NCBI GenBank assembly: GCA_964036295.1
Contig: OZ038465.1
Coordinates: 13,706,667-13,770,666 of the forward strand
From: Plumapathes pennacea
Lineage: Eukaryota > Cnidaria > Anthozoa > Antipatharia > Myriopathidae
DNA: 64,000 bases
Reading direction: 5' to 3'
The translations under genes were made by a program, and so were the position numbers. Positions 34,782 to 47,300 of this stretch are shown here, in pieces; within the stretch, counting starts at the first letter, position 1; every line of letters begins with the position of its first letter. The notes under the pieces were generated by a model. It saw only the letters and a program-made list of their open reading frames with translations, made no database searches and was not told where the DNA came from.

Positions 34782-36881
34782 TAATTCAGCTTTAATATCG
34801 AGAAGCCGACCTGTCAAAAAAGATCGTTATATATATATGGAACATGGTGTTTGTCGGGATAGAACTAAAACGTATATAATGCATCAACGTAAGATTAGTA
34901 CGCCGTAAAGAACGCAGTAGTTTATGTTTCAAGCGTTAGCCCTTCATCGTAGCAAAAGTCTTACGCCGAATATATTTATTTAGACGTTGATCGTTGAGTA
35001 ATTTCACATTTATAAGACAGTACTTCAATTACGTTTTACTATTTATCAGTTTAATAACCTGATAACTTCATTCGGTTATAAGGAATTGCCCATAAGATAC
35101 CATGGTCCAGTCGATCAAAGCACGACTAGGCTAATCCTACACTCTACCAACTATATACTAAATTTAAACGTAAATATATAACTATATAATAATATTAACT
35201 TAACAAAAAGAGCACCGAAGATACAACCAAATTTACTTTAATGGTAATTTAACGCCTCTCTTCACGATTGTGGAAATGAAAAAGATTGCAATAATGAATC
35301 TTCAGAATCACGCCCCATCACATCACTCAACCTTCCAAACATAGTGTGGTCGTCCTTTTGCCCGGCTCCAATAACCTTCAAATGACCTTGAATATCTGAT
35401 TGATCATCAATGGATGAATACGATATCGACGAGAAGAAGAAGTGTATGATATTGCTTATAGTAAGGACAGAGTTTCGTCCGGCGTGCTCTTCGATACCAT
35501 GCACTAAATTCACAAACAATAATACTACCGAAATTACAAAAACAGATATTTTTTTTCGAGGTTCGTAAGAGTTAGAAATGTACTTCGAGTCATAAGTTTG
35601 TAGTTTCAGTTGCCTCTAAGCTCAATGACCTCAAGCATCGTATCTCAAGTTTTTCAGTGCCCCTCGTGACAGAGTCGAGATTCTCTACGACTGTCTACAG
35701 ATTTTGAATGATAAAACAAATAAATAACTCCACAATCCTTTAGAAGAACTTTCAATGCATTTGCTCGGTGTGGTATACTACGTTATCACAAAAAAATCTG
35801 AGTACAGTATTGGTCTTTATTTCTGACATGAAGGCTGCAGTGCTCGAAATTAAAAAAAAAAGTAATTTCGAGTACTGAGGCTGCGCAAAATTACGAGTGC
35901 AGATTCGAACTATTAGAATACTTTGCACACCGTTTGACCAAACTGAAGGCAATGTGAACCCCCCCTCCCTCCCCCCGGGAGGGCATTGCGACAGCTGTCT
36001 TTTTTATGTCCAGACAATATCACACGAGCGTCATCGGTAATGCTACACATACAAGACAAACTGATTTTCAGTAGATAAGCGGCCTTTGATTGATTTGTGG
36101 TTGGCACATTTTGCATGACTACTTTTTGCTATAATACTGAATTAGATATTTGCCTTTATAGTCCATACAAGCGCTCTCCCCCTGATTTTTTTTTCTTTTC
36201 TTTTTTTCTTTTTTCATTGCTTCCTTCAGTGACTTAATCCGCCAAAATTTCTATAGCATGCCTTCCTTATTTCATTCGCAAGGTCAGTGTTCAGTCGCAT
36301 GGAGATTATTTTTAAGTGCCAACAATTTTTACCATTTCCTTTCGCGACTATTTTTAGTTTCACTGAGATCGCCGATCAATCTGCAGGCTGGATGCTTTTG
36401 CTTCCTGCACAGACACAACTGTGACTTCTTCCTAGTTCATCGTACTAGGGCCAATAATTCTAGCACTTTCGGTGTCATGCAAGCAACAGGAACTCTATAT
36501 TGCAGTTAGGTATAGCAAAACAACCCACCAGGACACTCTCGGCTTGTCTCAAAACGAAGCAGTCCCTCTGGGCGACCTGCAGAAGCGAAGAGAAATCATC
36601 AAAATCTCTGACCAGAATATTACTCCAAAGCTTCTCGGCCTGGCAGCAAAGCTATCAAACCAACAACGGTTCTACTTCGTTATTTAACTACAAAAAAAAC
36701 GTAACCTTGTCAGTCCTAATTAGTTACTGTGACAAGTTTGATACTTGCTCTGCTTATTACTGCTTGTTTGTGGTTCTGTTGCCACGTTGTCAGAGCACAG
36801 ACCTCGTGATTTCGCCGAACAACGCAGATAACGTACAAGCCTGGCAAGCAGGGTGCTGCAACGTGAAGACTGCATGTACGA

Positions 36882-37973
36882 ATGGCCACTGGAAACTTAA
36901 CGGTCAGCGAATGGGTCACGCTGATCATAATGATCGTCACTCTATTGATTGGCTTTCTTGGCAACCTACTCGTCATGGTCATAGTGACCAAGAAGAACAG
37001 GGATCAGACGCCCCAAGACGTGTTCATTTTCAACTTAGCAGTTGCAGACTTTCTCTTCGTGAACTTGACAATTGTGCCGAACATAGTTCTATACTTTGAT
37101 CTCGGTCTACCCTCGAGCTACACGTTCTACTGTTACTGCGTCTTCCCAGCCATAACGGTTTGCTTCGTGGCGGCCATGTTCCACATCACTTCGATGGCAA
37201 TCTGGCGATGCCGAGCAATAACGAACCCGTGGAGGTCGCGGAACATGACACGAAGAGCGGGCAGAAGAGGAGCCATCATCTGGGCAATCATCAATTGGCT
37301 CCTCGCGCTCCTCATTACCCTGCCGTTAATTATAGTGGTCAGGCCCACGATAAAATGTTCTGAGAGCTGGCCGACAGAGAACCACAGAAAAGCGTACACG
37401 GCCGCACTCGTCGCCCTGCAGTATGTCCTTCCACTACTCATCACAGCTGGATGTTACGTTAGGATGGGGCTGTATCTTTGGCGTTCAAGGGTACAGCGAG
37501 TCGAGGTTAATGTTCTTGGGGCGATCGTGCGACGAGACAATAGGAATCAAAACAAAGAAATCATAAAGACCCTGACAGCGATAGTAGTGACCTTCGCAGT
37601 GCTAATATTTCCTTTGCAACTTTACTGGATGCTTTCCGACTTTGGGAATTTCAAAGGACAAGCTTGGTTTCAGGCTTTGCTCAATGTCTCCAACTCTTTG
37701 GCGATGATTCAAAGCAGTCTTAATCCTATCATCTACGGTACTGTCAGCAAACGATACCGCCGAGACTATATACTGTGTTTAACACATTTGTGCTCCAGCA
37801 TACGTTGTGCCAAGAAAAACAGGGTCTCCTGTCGGCAATCCGCTCCACAGCCAGATCGGCAAAAGAACGCGGAAGAAGGCGGACTTGACAATCAAGGGGT
37901 ACAGCTCCAGCAAGTTCCAAGAGGGCCTCTTCCTCCATTAATCCTCGCCTTTCAAGAGTTACATTGTTCTTAG
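36882..37973 (+). CDS. Peptide-receptor-like class A receptor
   Basis: A single-exon frame of 363 aa. It has an N-terminal glycosylation site (N5), GN at 27-28 in TM1, LAVAD at 52-56 in TM2, cysteines at 84/86 and 159 suited to the TM3-ECL2 disulfide, TM5 (LPLLITAGCY), TM6 (FPLQLYW) and NPIIY at 281-285 in TM7. A 70-residue polar C-tail follows. The overall pattern fits the neuropeptide-receptor-like branch of class A receptors; the ligand is unknown. The D-R-Y position reads W108-R-C, so the arginine is kept but both neighbours are changed. The start ATG has a purine at -3 and G at +4. It is not closely related to the array receptors. Confidence 0.9.
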   Translation: MATGNLTVSEWVTLIIMIVTLLIGFLGNLLVMVIVTKKNRDQTPQDVFIFNLAVADFLFVNLTIVPNIVLYFDLGLPSSYTFYCYCVFPAITVCFVAAMFHITSMAIWRCRAITNPWRSRNMTRRAGRRGAIIWAIINWLLALLITLPLIIVVRPTIKCSESWPTENHRKAYTAALVALQYVLPLLITAGCYVRMGLYLWRSRVQRVEVNVLGAIVRRDNRNQNKEIIKTLTAIVVTFAVLIFPLQLYWMLSDFGNFKGQAWFQALLNVSNSLAMIQSSLNPIIYGTVSKRYRRDYILCLTHLCSSIRCAKKNRVSCRQSAPQPDRQKNAEEGGLDNQGVQLQQVPRGPLPPLILAFQELHCS

Positions 37974-39239
37974 TGTCTGTTATAAGTTAGCCTCATCTTC
38001 ATATGGCGAAGGAATTGAGGTTTCTTTTCAGATAATAGTGAAATACTTCCATCACTGGTGGTAAAGGAAACGAATGGAACTCGATTCGAAATGTATGTAC
38101 ATTCTCGTTTATTTGCAAACTGAATATTTCTTATTTAATTTACCCCATGCCAAATCATAAAAGCAACTACACCTTCATGTTCTGACAAACGCAACCAATG
38201 TTTTGGGAGATGAAATTCAAACTACTGCGAACCGATTTTTGAAGTCACTGCGGCCTATTTATCTTGACTCTCGTAGCACTTAAACAACTGGGTACTTGGT
38301 TGTGTTGTCTGTAGCAACAACGCAAATTGGTTTTACCTATGCACTATCAGAACAGTTACACTATCGGCTCCACTTCAAAACGAATGAATCTTATTATGGA
38401 GACTCCATTCACAAAGGTGGAGAAGAAAGCACAGTCAGTCAAGATCATAAGCAGGCATATTTCTTTTCGAAGGCTAGGTGCTCACAAAGAATGGAGGAGC
38501 TTTCTCTAAAGTCTCCTTTGAATTCGTACGCAAATCGTTTTTCGCTGGTTTTTGAATGCCGTAGCTTATGAGCAACATAAAATCAGCAACCTAAAGACTG
38601 TATATGGATAGACCGTGGATAATGCTCTTCATTTAGCTATTTCTAATTGTCGGCATAACTGTTGTTGCAACAATCGTTTGCCTTCACCATCCATCTCACA
38701 AAAGGAAGCGACTAGCAACGAAAACTTCTTTTCTAATATAGGTAGATATAATGGAAGTGAAATGCTGCTTAATCGCACGTATTGATACAGCATCTCGTTG
38801 CTTTGTTTTCCATACTTTGTCCATTCGCACACTCTAAATCGGCACGAAGCGCAATTATGCAAGGCTTCGTTTGAGACCACATCAGGTCAGTTGGCTCAAA
38901 GGCAACCGAGTACACACTAGAGCTACGGGCTTTCTTGGGCTTTTTTGAGCGTACAGTATAACTGGCCAACAGATGTCGCATGGCTGATCATCCGGACAGA
39001 AATTTCAAATCATTCAAAATGGAGCCTCAGGCACGATTAGTATTCTGCCTCCTTCGTCGGAAGCAGTAACCGAAGAAATGGAAACCAAATTTTAACTCTA
39101 GATAGTTAGGAAAATTTATAGGGTAAATTTATTTAAAGTCGTGGTAGCCAGTTTCTCAAACATAAATAAAAATAAAAACGTTTTTCCAGTTTTTTTTGGT
39201 CATTAACCTTTACTGGCATACTCGATTGTATCTTGTATC

Positions 39240-39495
39240 CCCGCTATCTCGAACAGAACTCAATTTCTCCTAGAAATGAACTTGGTAGACATTTCCCTTG
39301 GTAGAACCCCGCTATCTCGTTCCCCCACCATCTTGAACTACAGCAGAACTCCGCTATCTCGAACAGAACTCACTTCTTCTAGAAATGAACTTGGTAGACA
39401 TTTCTCTTGGTAGAACCCCGCATATCTCGTTCCCCGGCCATCTTGAACCATTTTCCCGTTTCCTTGAGAGTTCAAAATTACGGGGTTCTATTGTA
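39240..39495. mobile_element. Pogo/Tigger-like MITE, nested or tandem copies
   Basis: Two copies of about 110 bases share ccgctatctcgaacagaact and gaaatgaacttggtagacat. The second is bounded by tacagcagaactccg (39339) and its inverted form cggggttctattgta (ending 39495), with TA at each end. TIRs of this form (cagnagaaccccg) are typical of pogo/Tigger-type elements. Confidence 0.6.
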
Positions 39496-39754
39496 TTTTC
39501 TTTATCTTGAGAACTACGTCAAAAGAGACTGGACTGATCAAGTTGTTTTAATTATTAAAGGGTGTAGAAACATAACTGCCTATAATATACAAGGTCCACG
39601 TTCTTGTCTCAACACAATGTACATGTGAAATCGCGCAGCGGGCTTGCGCCAAATTTCCTGGAATTTCTTGTCTTTCATTCTGTCTTTAGGCAAAGCAATA
39701 CTCGAGAGTTTGTGGGTTTCAAACAAGCTTGAACGTAAATCAGAGCAGTTAGAA

Positions 39755-40032
39755 CTGTTTTCAGATGACAGTCGAAAACCGAAACCCAGTATACCACCTA
39801 TCCCAGAAGCTGTAAGAAACACTTTAACCAGTCAGAAGTCAAAACTCGCGATTTGGTTGTACTCTAACGAAGAAACCTATCTAATAATTTTATGCGTCAG
39901 AATATCGAAATCAGGTTTTGCTTTTGCTCCTGGTTGGGCAAGAATGCTGCCAAACTTGTTCCGAAAGCGTAGCAAACGCAAAACCAAATTTATACGACTA
40001 CTTTCGACAGTCATGCGACAACCGCTCTAGAC
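39755..40032. repeat. Dispersed repeat, copy related to 63250-63745
   Basis: Shares atatcgaaatcaggttttg, agcgtagcaaacgcaaaacc and an agctgtaagaaacac stretch with the region 3' of DGKE. This is an interspersed element with two copies in the window. Confidence 0.7.
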
Positions 40033-42091
40033 CTATTGAATGTTTTGCATTGATTTGATTTCACGTGCTCTTGATATCCCGGATGTCCTCCACGTGAAAG
40101 ACAGAGCAGAAGACATTTACCGGATTTCCGGGCGGTAAAGTGAATATAAACCCGGCCTCAATCAAAAAGCCGGACACATGGCGCAACAAACAAGAAAATA
40201 CTGCTGTGTACAGCTGTACCGCCATCCTTGCATGCAATATAAACAAAAAAAAACTTCCAATCGTCCGGTCCTTTGGTGCGTCATGAAATCTTTCACATCT
40301 ATATGGGTGTAGATGGCTCTATGCAACATTTGCTCTCATTTGCTCTAACGAGTGAATATACACGACAAAAGATATTGTTCTGACAGTTCGGCAAAGGCCG
40401 CAACACCCCCAAAACTCCACTGATTTAATTTATCTTCGTCTATAAATGAGGTATATTCATTCATTCATTCACTCATTCACCAAGCACAACTCTTGCATCG
40501 AAAGTTCTGGCCCGTCAAAATTGGATGCGAGCACAACTTTGTGTGGCTCATGTAGAAGACGTTTTGTTAGATTCAAAATGTCGTCTTACTGAACAAGATT
40601 TTCCCAATGGAATGTTCTGATATCCCGGTTATTCGTCCACATGTTTACGCCGGTATATTGGCGCCATTATGTAAGCTCCATAAGCTCCATACTAGAGTCC
40701 CCTTTTTGCTTCAAAGAGTAAGGGAAATGGTATTGCTTACCTTTTTAAAGGTCAGCAAAAAAAAGTTGGGACTGGCGTATTCTTTGTCGCGTTGACAGGT
40801 TCTTGTGTGTTATTGCCACAGGACAGGTGTAAGGCCTGTTAAAATGTTCCTTGCCAAAGGTATATGCAAAGAGGCTCATCTTTACCAAACCTATTTTGGC
40901 TTATCTCAGAAAACACTTAGGTTGTATCTACTGGTGGTGATGGTGAGATTGGATGGAAAGAATCTCCCTGTACAAAATTCTTTATGACTGTCTGTCCACC
41001 GCAATTTCGATCGATTGTATTTTTCTAATAAATATGCTTGCTATGGGAAATTTCTTTACTCTAGAACTGTATCTTCTTTACTTTCGAGTGCTGAAAGCAA
41101 GGAAACACTTGTTTACTCTCTCTGCTTTTCATTTTGACTCTGAAGAGGTACTAAAATGGTAACAAATTTATTAAGACACTAAACAAATTCTATAAAATTA
41201 TGTGACTATAAGTTTGTACATTGATAACAGTTTTGTCTAGTGGCATAAAAAATCCATTCAACAGACACCCGATCCCTAAATGGTACTCTTTCACATTTTG
41301 AGCACCCTAAATGATACCAAAACTCTTGATTTTGACCCCCTAAAACATACGACAGGCATCCCTGCCCTTTTTATGTGGGAGTCCCACCCCCCCCACCACC
41401 ACCACTCCCAGGTACCTGGTATCATCAGCCCCATAACCTGAGCAGAAAACATGTTTCCTCTGAGGTCAGTGTTCCTTCACTTTTTATAACCCATAATTCC
41501 CTACTTGCTTCGACCTTAGCTAACACTCGAAACATCAATCAGATGTTGCTCATAAAGGGCATTTAGAATTTAGAACATTTAGAACAAAGTTTTTGCCTTT
41601 GGAAGGTGTTAAACATAACATGATGCTGTTCTGTCAAACAATTCACAGATTATTTCACAGAATTACAAAAAAATACAATTGATCATTTCACCTTAAGTTA
41701 TGATGGCTTTAGGCCTGCACAATGTACTCCAATATAATAGTTCCAGAAATGTTATTCAAATTAATAAAAAAATTGGCCTTTGCATGCAAGCATGAGCCTG
41801 TTAGCACCAAACATTCAGTTGATATATACAGTGTAATAATAAAGGTCCAACCTTAATTTACAGACTTCACAAGAAGAACACAATGCAAATTTAATAGCTT
41901 CAAAAGTTCAGCTCATGAAAAGTTTGGCACTTGAACATGGGTAAAATACTTTGGGCAAACAATTGCTGGCAATTCATAATCACTCGTGTGATTACAGGCT
42001 GAACTGGACTTCCCTCACATCCAACTAGAGTATATGCAAAAATTATTGATCGAGTCAATTATGCAATTGATATCGATAACTAATCGGTAAT

Positions 42092-42314
42092 TGACCCTCA
42101 AATAGTGTGTCACGTGACCTGAAATGGGACAACACACCAAAGTAACATCTGGAAATAACTATGAAATGTTATTTGCTCACTCATTTGCTCACTCACTCAA
42201 GTTTCTGGGCGAATTATCTGATTGAGAGTGAACAATCTGGTAACAACACAATATTTTACTATTACTTTGTGATTCATGGTGGTGTGTTGTCCCATTTCTG
42301 AAAGGGTCAATTGA
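42092..42314. mobile_element. MITE-like inverted repeat
   Basis: attgaccctc followed by tgaaatgggacaacacacc at the left is matched inverted at the right (ggtgtgttgtcccatttctg, then aagggtcaat). About 150 bases lie between, non-coding. Confidence 0.7.
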
Positions 42315-43534
42315 TGGGGCAAATATTTTGAGCTCATCGACTAATATTCATCAATCAATATTGTTATTGAATATTCATTGAAGCTCAAGCTTCAGACTGA
42401 GACCCATTCCACCAGCACTGCCTCGACACTCACTCGACTATCCTGACGCAAAGAATTACGGACTGTTTTCCAGTCTATAACAATGGCTCACTCGATGACT
42501 TCACAAAGCAATGCTTTACACATGAACTATTTCATTATGATGTCAAGAATATGCGATTGTCACCAGTAAGTAGCAATAATTATGGTGCATGCCAGTGTAT
42601 CTCACATGTAAAGAAATCGCTCATTCGGAAGTTTACGATAGCTGGACTTTAAATTTGCAAAGCGTACACGCTCGCCCACGTACAGTGGCCAGCGCGAGAT
42701 CAACTCTCGCTTTATACATCAACATTTTAGAAATGATTGGTCCTTACCTATAATTTACCGGCGGTAGTCTCCATACTTGACTCTTTTCATCGGCCTTAAA
42801 CCTCCGTAATATAAGGGAAGCAGCATCAAATCGCTTTCTCAACGCGCTGCAGTGCTGGCTCGTCGGTTTGAGCATGGCGCGCAACACTACGGGAATTTTG
42901 ATTGGCTTGCTCGTCGAAATCAAATGGTACTTCTGATTGGATATTTACCTAGTACCCAGCTGATTTCGCGTATGGTTGGCGTTGGCGTATGGTTGGAAAA
43001 TACTGACACGGAAATATTTAAACACCTTAGAGAAGCCAAGAAAATAACAAAGAAACACTCAATTTATTTCAATTCCGTGCAGTTTCAACTTCTGCAAGGC
43101 GACCGTTTTCCCAGATGAAGTCCAGTTTGCTTTAAAACAAGAAATTCCATTGCAAAATCTTTAGTTAAAACATCTGAATCGTCAATGGCAAATTGTGCAT
43201 TGTGAATCTCTACTGGAGAAGAGGAGGGGGTGGGGGTGGGGGAGGGGGGGGGGGGAGAGGAAGGGAAGGAACGCTGGACCATCATACAGATGTAATAACC
43301 AAGTGCGCAACACTTGCGACCAACTTTTAACGTGTAAGCTGACGGAAAAACAGATAATTAGAGAAAGGAAACGACCGGGATGCGCGCGAGTTTCACTTCG
43401 TGTTATTTATTCCACTTTTTCCCCCATGTTCACTTTGAGCTTCACACTGATAAAATGTGATTAACACCACAAGATACAAACTACACTAGATTACAACCGA
43501 CCTATATCACAGGCATACGTTAATGAATAGAAAC

Positions 43535-43942
43535 AGGCTAGGTTCAGACGTCGTGCCAGAGCCGTACCGAACCTAATTGCAATTGAGTTCGACTGAAGCA
43601 CGACGGTAGTACGGCTTTGATTCAGACGTCATACTTAATTCCAAATTCGGCTCAACTTATCTTTCTTCTCTTTGACAGAGGCCGCATCAATATTATGCTG
43701 TTATACATTATAGTAATGTATGCATTTGGTTTGGCACGACTCGGGCGCGACGTCTGAATCAAAGCCGTGCTAGAGTCGTGTAGCACGGCAGAGTTTTTCG
43801 AACTTATTGCTCAGTCGAACTTAATTCAAACATTTGATTCAGACGTCGTGCTACAGTCGAACTTAATTGGTCTTAATATTTTTTTTTAGTCCTGAATTGA
43901 GTTCGGCTCGACTCTAGCACGACGCGTCTGAACCGGGCCTAA
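43535..43942. mobile_element. Inverted-repeat element with internal GACGTC motifs
   Basis: Outer ends (aggctaggttcagacg and cgtctgaaccgggcctaa) are inverted copies. The interior repeats cagacgtcgtgc-type motifs several times in both orientations (for example gattcagacgtcgtgctac and gacgtctgaatcaaagccgt). Non-coding. Confidence 0.7.
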
Positions 43943-44372
43943 GACCTACTATGAAAACAACACATTTGATGACAGAGATTGAGGAATTTTAACAGGCTTC
44001 CCTAAACAGGCTCCCCTGGTCTAACTTAGTTTATCCAAGAGGATGTGAATTTACGAATCAAAGTGAAAATTCCCTCGTTTTGGCTTATCATATACTGAAA
44101 CATGTAAGAATTCACCCACCCACCCCCCCCCCCCTTTTTTTTCAATAAAAAATCGCCAAGCTTCACGGATCAAAAATATCTTCTCTTCACATACACGAAG
44201 ACAATCATTTGAAAGACGATTTTACCGACCCTCTGACTGATATGTATTTCAGCCTAAAAAGGCATAAAAAGCCACTGACTATGTCAGTGCCGCGTACTTG
44301 GCTCCCTCCCCTGTGAGTAGTATGTGTACAGTGCTGTAAACTACAAAATTATTTATAGCTCTCCAGTCGCAG

Positions 44373-47300
44373 TTATCCCAGGAGACCTTGCGAGTAACGT
44401 TCCAGAGATTTTCGGAACACGGCAATGGCGTAGTTTACGTCCTCCTTGGTGATACACATGGGAGGCTTAATCCGCAGAGCCTAGGAAAGAAAGAAAGAAC
44501 AAAAGATCAGCAAACAAATAAGCAAAATGGTTTACAACCAAACTTCCGTGTCCGTCCTTATTGCATTTTTTCGAAAGTTGCACACCATACCAAACTGGTT
44601 TTCAATTTTTTACCGTAAATATTGATATTTTATGTCCGCCATTACTCGAGCATGTTCCTACTACGCAGCATGAGGAATGGAGCCTAGTCAGCAGCCGTGA
44701 CGTCAAAGTCTCAACACGCAAAAACTCCGCACTCCACAATTTCTCTATTTCGTACGTCTTCAGCTGAACAATGCCGGGTAATCGACGTTTTATTCAAGGA
44801 TGCAGCGATTCGCTCACTGAACGGTCCCGCCATCTTGGATTGAAAGCGATGCTAACCTGGCACGAATTCGCAGACATTAAACAAGAGTTTCCTATCGCTC
44901 TAAAGCACAGAGCATCCACAGAGGAGATGCACATGTTTCATTTAGGGAACTACATGCACAAATTTCCAAGGTAACCTTCTCAGTTATGCCAGGACAGCCT
45001 CGTTTTGAAGCGTAAAACATCAGCTCTCCCGCAGAAGCACGCTGACTTTTGAGCCGTGACAATGTTAGTGACGTCATCCAAAACATACTTACATTTCCAA
45101 AAAGTCCTCCTTTGCCAAGCAGAACACCCATGTCTTTGCAATCTTCCCAAATGGGCACGAATTTCTCCGGAGGCAAAGGTGTCTTTGACTCCTGAAATGA
45201 GCAACGACAACCGTCACTGGAGAAGCAGGTGAAATGTTTGTGCACTTCGGTGACCACGACAATAGGTCAGCATCATAAAACGCGGGCGCGCGCCTGCAAT
45301 TTTCTCCTTTACTGAATATATAATACAGTGTAAAAAAATTGCCATTTGACTATAGTTCGTTCAGATGAAAGCTGATTGGACAATCAAATATCACTGCATC
45401 ATTTAAACATTTTCTTCTTATAAGGCTGGGAAAATCTGCATTTAAGCTTGGTACCTTATTAGTGACCAACTCCACGCCAATCATGAGGCCCTTTCCTCGA
45501 ACATCTCCAACAACATCCGGGAACTCCTGTTGTACTTTCAGGAGCTCCTCCAGGAAATACGTGCCGACAACGTGACAGTTCTGTTGCGTGCCGTCCATAT
45601 CGATGGCCTTAAAGAGGAAATTGTTCAATAAATGTCCCCCCTGATCTGTTTGAGAACAATGGGTGAAGGCGGGGGGAGTAACATCTCAGACTCCTACCTC
45701 CAAAACAGCTTTGCCAACCGCAGAAGAAACGGGATTGCCTCCGTAAGTGTTGAAGTGAATTGCCTTCGCATAACTTTGAGCAATTTCTGCAGAAGATGAT
45801 ATGCTTTGAATCAAAACGAAAATCGCAACAACGCTGCTTATAATGGACGACCGTAAGTAAAGGACCCAGTCCTATCCTTTCTCGCAATGAAATATAAGAA
45901 ATTTGTTGAACCTTTCCAAGTAAAAGCTCCACTCAACACCAACGTATTAGAATGTACTCAATATCACAGCTCTCATTCGAGTGGTAATCACTTGCCGGCG
46001 TTCAGGAGTTAGACGTGTTTTTTTTATTATTATTTGCCTTTTCCTTACTGTACCTGGAGTGGTGACCACAGCTGCTAGTGGGAAACCATTCCCAATGCCT
46101 TTTGCCATGGTGACTGAAACGAGAACAAGCAAGCGATACTAGACAGTACAGTAAAGTTCCCGTAAACGGGCAGCGGAAAAGGTGTCCGTAACTGAAACTG
46201 TCTGCTTTTTATGAGAATGTGCCCTTCATTGGCCAGCTTTCTGTTAAACAGCTTGAGTGTCTGTCATTACCGTTGCCATCGTCTTTGTATAATACAGTTG
46301 TTGTCACCGGATGACAACTTACCAATATCTGGAACGACATCTTGAGTTTGAAATCCCCAGAAATGGGTGCCAAGACGGCCGAAACCGGTTTGAACCTGAT
46401 ACAAATACAGACCAAGCACGTTATACGGGGACGGAATGTGTGAGCATAACAGAGCACAAAGTACAAGTGCGTCTGTCTGTCTGTCTTACTCACTGACTGA
46501 CTCCGTCTATGCGATAGTGCACAGATGAATGAATTAATAGGCCACTCTCGCAATCATGCGCAGTTCGCGAGGCCGAGACGTTTTGTCGGGTCACGTGATG
46601 ATAAAACTGGGCAGGCAGAGTGGATATATAGAGCTGCTTATTTAGTTATTAATGTAGTTATGTATAAAGAAAAGCAAGTTCCGCAGAGAATGATTTACTT
46701 GACAAACACTCGTGTATATGGACAGTAAAAGTACTACTAGCACTAATTAAAGTAAACTAGAGATGCGATATTGGCAAATGAGACATGACTTGTGATTGCT
46801 TGAATCGATCATGGTAAATATTATCTAACTCTAAGTGCCTTTGTGTGAGAAAACAGCATTTGCAGTGGTTTTAGTGATGCATATTAAGCAGTGAGTACTA
46901 GTCAATCCTGAACACTAATTTACTGACTGTTGCAATCGGTCTGTACGTAAAGTCTGAGGATCGAGACGCATGCAGTCTGTAACGTGAATGGAATTCATTC
47001 AGTCGTACCTCATCAGCGATGCAAACGCCTCCTTTTGCGCGAATCAGTTCGTACGCTCCCTTTAGGTAACCTTTGGGCAGATGCACTGATCCTCCGACTC
47101 CCTGAAGCGCAGGTACATTAATGACATTATCGTTCATATTATTATTGCTTAGTTTTCATGACCATATGCATGTCGAACATGTGTGCGCACGTGTATCTGT
47201 GCAAACTTGTGCAGTTGCTTCACGCATACGACGCAGGCATCAGCAAGGGGGAGAGGAGGGGGACTCCATATGTCAGCCATATAGGTATGTGCCGCCCCGA

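Larger units (their letters stand above)
26941..36881. other. Gene-poor 10 kb with repeats
   Basis: I see no supported gene. Open frames are short and their composition looks random. The stretch holds a T-rich run (about 27600-27642), two TTAA-bounded inverted-repeat elements, a 183-bp tandem duplication and a 54-bp triplicate, each listed separately. Long-range regulatory DNA or non-coding RNA cannot be excluded. Confidence 0.5.
37974..44372. other. Gene-poor stretch with repeat elements
   Basis: No supported gene is seen. It contains pogo/Tigger-like repeats (39240-39495), a dispersed repeat (39755-40032), a MITE (42092-42314), a G-rich tract (about 43220-43262), an inverted-repeat element (43535-43942) and a C-run (about 44122-44136). 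Confidence 0.5.

Noticed and set aside
35262..35519. 85-aa - strand frame with protein-like composition
   Set aside because: I recognise no family, see no splice partners or supporting context, and its length is within chance for this DNA.
44892..45257. 121-aa - strand frame as a separate gene
   Set aside because: Its middle is exon 16 of AGXT2; the rest is intron read-through.
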